In this document: piece by piece, positions 5,214-9,987 of the stretch | Layout: every line of letters begins with the position of its first letter | Position numbering within the stretch: the stretch's first letter is position 1 | From: JACKCP01 sp051744925 | GTDB taxonomy: Bacteria; Desulfobacterota; Desulfobacteria; Desulfobacterales; JACKCP01 | Length of the DNA: 9,987 nt | NCBI GenBank assembly: GCA_051744925.1 | Contig: JBNJDM010000076.1 | Span: 1 to 9,987 of the forward strand | Direction of reading: 5' to 3' | Notes under the pieces: generated by a model | What the model was told of the DNA's origin: nothing | The model's database searches: none | What the model saw: only the letters and a program-made list of their open reading frames with translations | Translations under genes and position numbers: made by a program

Positions 5214-6776
5214 CTACAAAGAATATGGAGTTCTTAAATTTTCTACTATATCAAACTGCTCTCTGTGATATGAAGCAACAGGATATACAACAACAGGTTT
5301 TTGAATAAAATCTTCTATAATATTAAAAACCTTTGATTCCTCTCCATGGAGAAGTTCAGCTATTTCTGTATTGCACCTTATAGTCATTGATTCTCCTGTC
5401 ATATCAACAGACTTTCTTTTTACATCCCTTACAATATTGTAGCATATTGTTTTACCTGAATTTAAAAATCCTCTTCCTTCACAATAAGGACATGGTTCAC
5501 AAAGGGTTTTATTAAGTTCTTTTCTTTCCCTCTTTCTTGTCATCTGAATCAGTCCGAGATCTGTCATTGGAAGAACATAGGTTTTTGTTTTATCTTTTTT
5601 CAAAGCATCTTTTAAAGCATTAAAAACTCTTTCCTGATTGGAAGTATTCTCCATATCTATGAAGTCGATTATAATAATTCCGCATAAATTCCTCAGTCTT
5701 GTCTGATATGCTATCTCTTTTACAGCTTCAAGGTTTGTTTTAAGAATTGTTTCTTCAAAATTATGCTTTCCTACATATCTACCTGTATTTACATCTATTG
5801 CAACAAGAGCTTCTGTATGCTCAATTATTATGTATCCACCCGATTTAAGCCATACTTTATTTTTAAGTGCCCTTTGAATATCGCCTTCAATATTATAAGC
5901 ATCAAAAATAGGCTCCTTTCCCTGAAAAAGATCTACCTCTACAGGAAAATCGACCATATGTTTGTTTAAAAAATTCTTAACAGCTTTATAACCGTCTTTA
6001 ATATCAATAACAACCTTATTAACTTCATGTGTAAGAAGATCTCTTACAGCTCTTAAAGTAACAGACAAATCTTTATGAAGACATGCAGGAGCTTCTTTAA
6101 CCCTGTTTTTTTCAACAACAGTTTTCCACAGTTTTTCAAGAAAATTCATTTCCCGAAGCAAAGCATCATCATCAACACCTTCTGCTGCTGTTCTGAGAAT
6201 AAACCCGTAATTATTATTTCTTCCGTTTTCAAGCAGTTTTCTCAGACGTTCCCTTTCAGCTGCATCCCCGATTCTTCGTGAAACACCTATATGATCAATT
6301 GTAGGCATTAAAACAAGATATCTTCCCGGTATTGAAATATGGGTTGTAACTCTTGCACCTTTTGAACCTACAGGACCTTTTGATATCTGAACCACAATAT
6401 CCTGACCCTGGTTAAGAACGTGCTGAATTTCAAAATCTTCTTTTTTTCCGTTCTCTTTTAATTCAGTTTCTGATTCAATAAAACCTTCTTCGTCTTCAGG
6501 CTCATCATATTTTTCAATAAAGTCTTCGCTTTCAAGATTTAATTTTTCTGTATGAAGAACATCATCGACATATAAAAATGCAGCTTTTTCAAGGCCTATT
6601 TCAACAAAGGCTGCCTGCATACCGGGAAGAACTCTTTGAATTTTACCTTTGTAAATGCTTCCTACAATATTTTCATCTATCCCGCGTTCAATGAATAATT
6701 CTGCCAAAACTCCGTTTTCGAGCAGCGCAACACGGGTTTCATGCAAAGAAGCATTAATTATTAATTCTTTTTCCAT
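5214..6776 (-). CDS. rng: Ribonuclease G/E family endoribonuclease
   Basis: This 520-residue protein belongs to the RNase E/G family of single-strand-specific endoribonucleases that mature 16S rRNA and start mRNA decay. It begins with the RNase H-like beta segment, then an S1 domain (about 37-130, starting VGSIYKGKIQRVLPGMQAAFVEIG). This is followed by the GSKGARVTTHISIPGRYLVL segment (137-156) and GVSRRI (164-169) of the 5'-sensor region. In the DNase I-like catalytic domain the magnesium-binding aspartates are D328 (VAIDVNTG) and D371 (IIIIDFIDM). The zinc-link CPYC is at 429-432. It lacks the long C-terminal scaffold of RNase E, so RNase G is the better name. The S1 loop carries an acidic insertion (about 78-117) longer than in E. 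coli RNase G. The ATG lies 9 bp after the radical SAM gene with a weak ribosome binding site, so the two are probably co-transcribed. All core residues are present. Confidence 0.95.
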   Translation of the reverse strand: MEKELIINASLHETRVALLENGVLAELFIERGIDENIVGSIYKGKIQRVLPGMQAAFVEIGLEKAAFLYVDDVLHTEKLNLESEDFIEKYDEPEDEEGFIESETELKENGKKEDFEIQHVLNQGQDIVVQISKGPVGSKGARVTTHISIPGRYLVLMPTIDHIGVSRRIGDAAERERLRKLLENGRNNNYGFILRTAAEGVDDDALLREMNFLEKLWKTVVEKNRVKEAPACLHKDLSVTLRAVRDLLTHEVNKVVIDIKDGYKAVKNFLNKHMVDFPVEVDLFQGKEPIFDAYNIEGDIQRALKNKVWLKSGGYIIIEHTEALVAIDVNTGRYVGKHNFEETILKTNLEAVKEIAYQTRLRNLCGIIIIDFIDMENTSNQERVFNALKDALKKDKTKTYVLPMTDLGLIQMTRKRERKELNKTLCEPCPYCEGRGFLNSGKTICYNIVRDVKRKSVDMTGESMTIRCNTEIAELLHGEESKVFNIIEDFIQKPVVVYPVASYHREQFDIVENLRTPYSL

Positions 6777-6785
6777 TTTAAAAAA

Positions 6786-9269
6786 TTATCCGTTTTGTGA
6801 AATTTTATATATTTTAAATTCTTTAATTTTATCTTTATCTAATTTTAGTACATGCTTAAGAAAAATATCCGGTCTTAAGGTTTTACCATTTTCAGAGATA
6901 ATTTTCATTTTTATTTTATTATTTTCTAATATTTTTACTTCTTTAAACCAGTATTTAAGATCATAAATTCTGTCTTTTTTCTTTTTTACCAGAGTAATTT
7001 CATATTTATTCAATTCATTGAATTCATTAATTTTTTTATTTAAATCCAAAATATCTGTAAACAAAACTTCGTATATATAATAGCAGTCTAATCTGAATTT
7101 GAATTTTTTATCATTTTTTTCAATATCTTTTATATAAATGCCTCTTGGAAGGGTTTTATTCAGGTTTAAAAGAAGATTTGCTATATCAGGATTAAAACAG
7201 TCTACTGTCATTTTTTCACACTTACTGTACAGTCCTATGGGAAGAGCATCTTTAAAATTCATTTTAGGTTTTGGATGAAATCCTTTGGTAAAATCGAATT
7301 TCAGACCTGATCTGTCAAAAGCTCTCTGAAATATACCCACAAGTTCAAGATGACCCAGAAACACAGCATTGTCTTCTTTGGAAAATTTGATTTTAAGTTT
7401 TATTACATTATTATCAGATTTTTCTGTTTCTGTATTATCGTTGTTATATTTTAAATCTGCTTTTGTAAAAACTTTTGGAAATACAGTTTTAAAATCGCAA
7501 ACACCACAGCCGCTGCATTCAGCTATTCTGCAGTCTTGTGTTACTGATTCTTTTCCTGAGTTTAAAAGTTCTTTTTTTAAATACGCTTTTTTAACACCAA
7601 TATCTATTTTATCCCATGGCAGCTCTTCATCAGGACTTCGTTCACGTATAAAATAATCTATATCTATGTTTTCCTTTTCAACAGCATCCATCCATTTATC
7701 ATAATCAAAATGCTCATTCCACCCGTCAAGATGGCATCCTGATTCATATGCCCTTACAATAAGAGGGGCTAAAGATCTGTCACCTCTTGAAAAAAGACCT
7801 TCAAGTCTTGTATGTTTAGGATCCTGCCATTTAACAGTTACACCTTTAATTTTTAGATTTTGTTTAAGGTATAAAAATTTATCCATTGATTCATCACGGC
7901 TTAAAAGCTTTTCCCACTGAAAAGGGGTGTGAGGTTTCGGAATAAAAGTTGTAAGACTTACATTTATTTTGCAGTTTCTTGATTCAGGAAGATTTTTAAG
8001 CTTTCTTACAAGAGCTATCATTGAATCAAGATCATCTTTTGTTTCAGTTGGAAGACCAATCATAAAATAAAGCTTTATAAGTTGCCAGCCCATTTCAAAA
8101 GCAGTTTTAACTGTTTGTGTAATCTCTTCTTCACTTAAATCCTTGTTTATAACATCTCTTAATCTTTGTGATCCTGCTTCAGGTGCTATTGTAAAGCCTG
8201 TTTTTCTTACTTTACTGATCTCTTCCATCAGATTTTTTGTAAGGCGTCCGGCACGTATTGAGGGAAGAGAAACAGATCTTGCCTCATTTTTATATTTTTT
8301 CATAAGATTAAGAAGAAGTTCAGGAAAACATGTATAATCTCCTGTACTCAGCGAAAGAAGGGATAAATCTTCATAACCTGTGCTTTTTATAGATTTTTCT
8401 GCAATATCAAGAAGCTTTTCAACACTTCTTTCTCTTACAGGCCTGTATATCATTCCTGCCTGGCAGAATCTGCAACCTCTTGTACATCCCCTTGAAATTT
8501 CAAGTCTAAGTCTGTCATGTACAGGTTTGCCGTATGGAATAACAGGAGAAACCGGAAAAGGAGCGTCTTCAAGATCTGTTATTTGTCTTTTTTCAACTTT
8601 TTTATAATCAGAATAAACAGGTTCATTATAAAGATTATTATTTTCTTTATCATAGAAAAAAGAAGGTATATAAACACCCTTAACCTCTTTCATTTTCAAA
8701 AGAAGGGTTTGTTTATCTTTGCTTCCGGATTTTTTCCATTCCCTGTATATGCTGCATATTTCAACAATAGCTTCTTCACCGTCTCCAATAAGAATAATAT
8801 CAAAAAACGGGGCCGCAGGTTCGGGATTAACCATACAAGGCCCACCAGCTATTATAAGGGGAAACGATTCATCTCTTTGATCTGAGTAATAGGGAATATC
8901 AGATAAATCGAGTATTTCTGTAATACCTGTAAAATTAAGCTCATATAAAAGTGAAAAACCTATAATATCGAATTCTTTTAAAGGTTTTTTAGTCTCCAGA
9001 CTTCCGAAAGATATATTATTTTTTATAAGTTCTTCCTTCATATCTGGTGAAGGTACAAAAACTCTCTGGGCAAATATATCATCAATACTGTTTAAAATAT
9101 CATAGAGTATCTGAATTCCGAAATGGGATGATCCTATTTCATATAAGTCAGGAAAAGCCAGTGCAAAATCTATAAAAACATCTTCTTTATTTTTAGTTAC
9201 AGCATTAACTTCACTTCCGAGATAGGTTCCCGGATTATTAACATTTAAATACAAATCTTTATAATTCAT
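6786..9269 (-). CDS. B12-binding-like radical SAM protein fused to DUF2344 (TIGR03960/TIGR03936 type)
   Basis: This 827-residue protein combines three parts. Residues about 1-190 resemble the Rossmann-like cobalamin-binding domain of B12-dependent radical SAM enzymes (for example GGPCMVNPEPAAPFFDIILIGDGEEA at about 142-167, here named by its ends GGPCMVNPEP and IGDGEEA), but I see no canonical DxHxxG cobalamin motif. Residues about 250-480 form the radical SAM core, with the 4Fe-4S motif CTRGCRFC (C262, C266, C269) and later segments IAPEAGSQRLR (361-371) and YFMIGLPTET (401-410). A second cysteine group, C580, C585, C588 and C591, follows. Residues about 622-827 are the DUF2344 domain (KLKIKFSKEDNAVFLGHLEL, GFHPKPKMNF). 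The substrate is not known to me. Placement between prmA and rng suggests RNA or ribosome modification, which is inference. The ATG has GGAAG upstream, and the gene follows prmA by 14 bp. The DUF2344 part is noticeably AT-richer than the core. Confidence 0.9.
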   Translation of the reverse strand: MNYKDLYLNVNNPGTYLGSEVNAVTKNKEDVFIDFALAFPDLYEIGSSHFGIQILYDILNSIDDIFAQRVFVPSPDMKEELIKNNISFGSLETKKPLKEFDIIGFSLLYELNFTGITEILDLSDIPYYSDQRDESFPLIIAGGPCMVNPEPAAPFFDIILIGDGEEAIVEICSIYREWKKSGSKDKQTLLLKMKEVKGVYIPSFFYDKENNNLYNEPVYSDYKKVEKRQITDLEDAPFPVSPVIPYGKPVHDRLRLEISRGCTRGCRFCQAGMIYRPVRERSVEKLLDIAEKSIKSTGYEDLSLLSLSTGDYTCFPELLLNLMKKYKNEARSVSLPSIRAGRLTKNLMEEISKVRKTGFTIAPEAGSQRLRDVINKDLSEEEITQTVKTAFEMGWQLIKLYFMIGLPTETKDDLDSMIALVRKLKNLPESRNCKINVSLTTFIPKPHTPFQWEKLLSRDESMDKFLYLKQNLKIKGVTVKWQDPKHTRLEGLFSRGDRSLAPLIVRAYESGCHLDGWNEHFDYDKWMDAVEKENIDIDYFIRERSPDEELPWDKIDIGVKKAYLKKELLNSGKESVTQDCRIAECSGCGVCDFKTVFPKVFTKADLKYNNDNTETEKSDNNVIKLKIKFSKEDNAVFLGHLELVGIFQRAFDRSGLKFDFTKGFHPKPKMNFKDALPIGLYSKCEKMTVDCFNPDIANLLLNLNKTLPRGIYIKDIEKNDKKFKFRLDCYYIYEVLFTDILDLNKKINEFNELNKYEITLVKKKKDRIYDLKYWFKEVKILENNKIKMKIISENGKTLRPDIFLKHVLKLDKDKIKEFKIYKISQNG

Positions 9270-9283
9270 TTACTTCTTCCGGG

Positions 9284-9987
9284 TTATTGGTAAATTCCTT
9301 TAATTGCTGACCAGCCTGAATCTTCATATATTTTTACCGGGTCAATATTAAATTCCATCATTTTTTTTAAAACATCTTCTTTTTTCTCTTCAATTATTCC
9401 TGAAAATATAAATGAGGTATTTGAATGTGAAACCCTTTTAAGATCGGGTATAAGTTTAATTATAACATCTGCAAGAATATTTGCGGTAATAACATCGTAT
9501 TTTTCATCAGCCTTCTTTGCCAGATCAGATTTTGATACGTCAAATTTTAAATCATCTATTTTATTTAGTCTTAAATTGGCTTTTGATATTTCAACTGCTG
9601 CCGCATCAGTGTCTGTTCCCTTTAAATATCCTGCTCCAAGTTTTGCAGCGGCAATCATAAGTATTCCTGAACCGCATCCCACATCAAGAACTTTATCACC
9701 CTTTTTTACAGTATCTTCAATATGTTTAATACAAAGATTGGTTGTCGGATGAGATCCGCTTCCAAAAGCCATTCCAGGATCAATATTAATTACAATATTG
9801 TAGTCCTTTTCAAGATTCCGCCAGGTAGGTTTTATAACTATATTTTCTGATACCTCTACAGGATAAAAAAACTCTTTCCATGAATTAGCCCAGTCTTCTT
9901 CTTTTATTTCCTTTACTTCAAATTTTGTTTTTACATCAAAATCTTTTAAAATATCTTTTACATCATTTTTTATTAAATCTATTTTTT
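9284..9987 (-). CDS. prmA: Ribosomal protein L11 methyltransferase PrmA (5' end beyond the window)
   Basis: PrmA uses S-adenosylmethionine to methylate ribosomal protein L11. The frame stays open to the right edge: upstream of the Met at 9772 it continues through EEDWANSWKEFFYPVEV, a family hallmark, and then INIDPGMAFGSGSHPTT, so that Met is internal and not the start. About 233 residues are visible and roughly the first 50-60 are missing. The SAM-binding motif VLDVGCGSG lies at about 9691-9665, and the substrate-side motif ANILADV with its Asn at 9479-9481. The C-terminal end SGWSAIKGIYQ is complete. The usual family form of the loop is GMAFGTGTHPTT, so Ser replaces Thr twice here, a conservative change. 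The next gene starts 14 bp after the stop. Gene assignment is firm; only the N-terminal substrate-recognition part cannot be judged. Confidence 0.95.
   Translation of the reverse strand, partial: KIDLIKNDVKDILKDFDVKTKFEVKEIKEEDWANSWKEFFYPVEVSENIVIKPTWRNLEKDYNIVINIDPGMAFGSGSHPTTNLCIKHIEDTVKKGDKVLDVGCGSGILMIAAAKLGAGYLKGTDTDAAAVEISKANLRLNKIDDLKFDVSKSDLAKKADEKYDVITANILADVIIKLIPDLKRVSHSNTSFIFSGIIEEKKEDVLKKMMEFNIDPVKIYEDSGWSAIKGIYQ

Noticed and set aside
6122..6130. TTTTCCACA, 8 of 9 match to a DnaA box (a similar single TCATCCACA lies at 3903-3911)
   Set aside because: Isolated near-matches lie inside coding genes far apart, with no cluster and no AT-rich unwinding element; chance is the better explanation, so no oriC is called.
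6278..6285. GTGAAACA, a parS half-site inside rng
   Set aside because: Only one half matches; the other half (GATTCTTC) agrees at few positions, giving about 11 of 16 overall, which is not a functional parS by sequence.
7640..7655. TTCACGTATAAAA, a parS-like core inside the radical SAM gene
   Set aside because: The central ACGT is present but the right half is lost; about 11 of 16 positions match and it is not a palindrome.
8517..8885. 122-codon open frame on the plus strand
   Set aside because: It lies wholly antisense to the conserved radical SAM gene, has low-complexity Phe/Ile-rich translation, and no recognisable motif or ribosome binding site; it is a shadow frame.
9284..9772. Short 162-residue methyltransferase starting at the Met at 9772
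   Set aside because: The same frame continues without a stop to the window edge and encodes typical PrmA sequence, so this Met is internal.

Overview
This is a compact, AT-rich (roughly one-third G+C by eye) stretch of bacterial chromosome. Every gene is on the minus strand, so it reads from right to left. It carries housekeeping genes for ribosome and tRNA maturation and for membrane-protein insertion: prmA (cut by the right edge), a large uncharacterised radical SAM/DUF2344 fusion gene, an RNase G-type ribonuclease gene, rpmH, rnpA, yidD, yidC, jag (khpB) and mnmE. I see no mobile element, CRISPR array, tRNA, rRNA or phage gene.

Organism: YidC has the large periplasmic domain of Gram-negative bacteria. 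A jag gene lies between yidC and mnmE, which gammaproteobacteria lack. The radical SAM fusion and RNase G genes sit directly before rpmH. Together with the low G+C these suggest a Desulfobacterota ('deltaproteobacterial', Desulfobacterales-like) genome. That placement is inference from gene order, not a database result.

Layout in transcription order: (1) 9987-5214, prmA, radical SAM fusion and rng, packed with gaps of 14 and 9 bp and probably one operon. (2) 5213-5050, a 164-bp AT-rich gap with a perfect TTGACA box, the likely start of the rpmH transcript. (3) 5049-4915 rpmH, then a 142-bp gap that folds as a nested three-helix inverted repeat, then rnpA. (4) rnpA overlaps yidD by 8 bp, followed by yidC after 39 bp and jag after 13 bp. 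(5) A 66-bp gap with a perfect 10-bp inverted repeat leads into mnmE, which ends at the left edge of the window.

How the genes fit together: PrmA methylates ribosomal protein L11, rpmH encodes L34, RNase G and RNase P process RNA, MnmE modifies the tRNA wobble uridine, YidD and YidC insert membrane proteins, and Jag is an RNA-binding regulator. The radical SAM fusion has no assigned function here, but its setting points to translation or RNA modification.

The most striking non-coding signal is a perfect 16-bp parS centromere (TGTTTCACGTGAAACA) embedded in the mnmE reading frame at 331-346. It implies that ParB loads inside this gene and that the window lies near the replication origin. No cluster of DnaA boxes was found, so the origin itself is probably outside the window. 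Apart from parS and the two RNA-scale inverted repeats, this is ordinary conserved core genome, and I found no convincing new multigene system.
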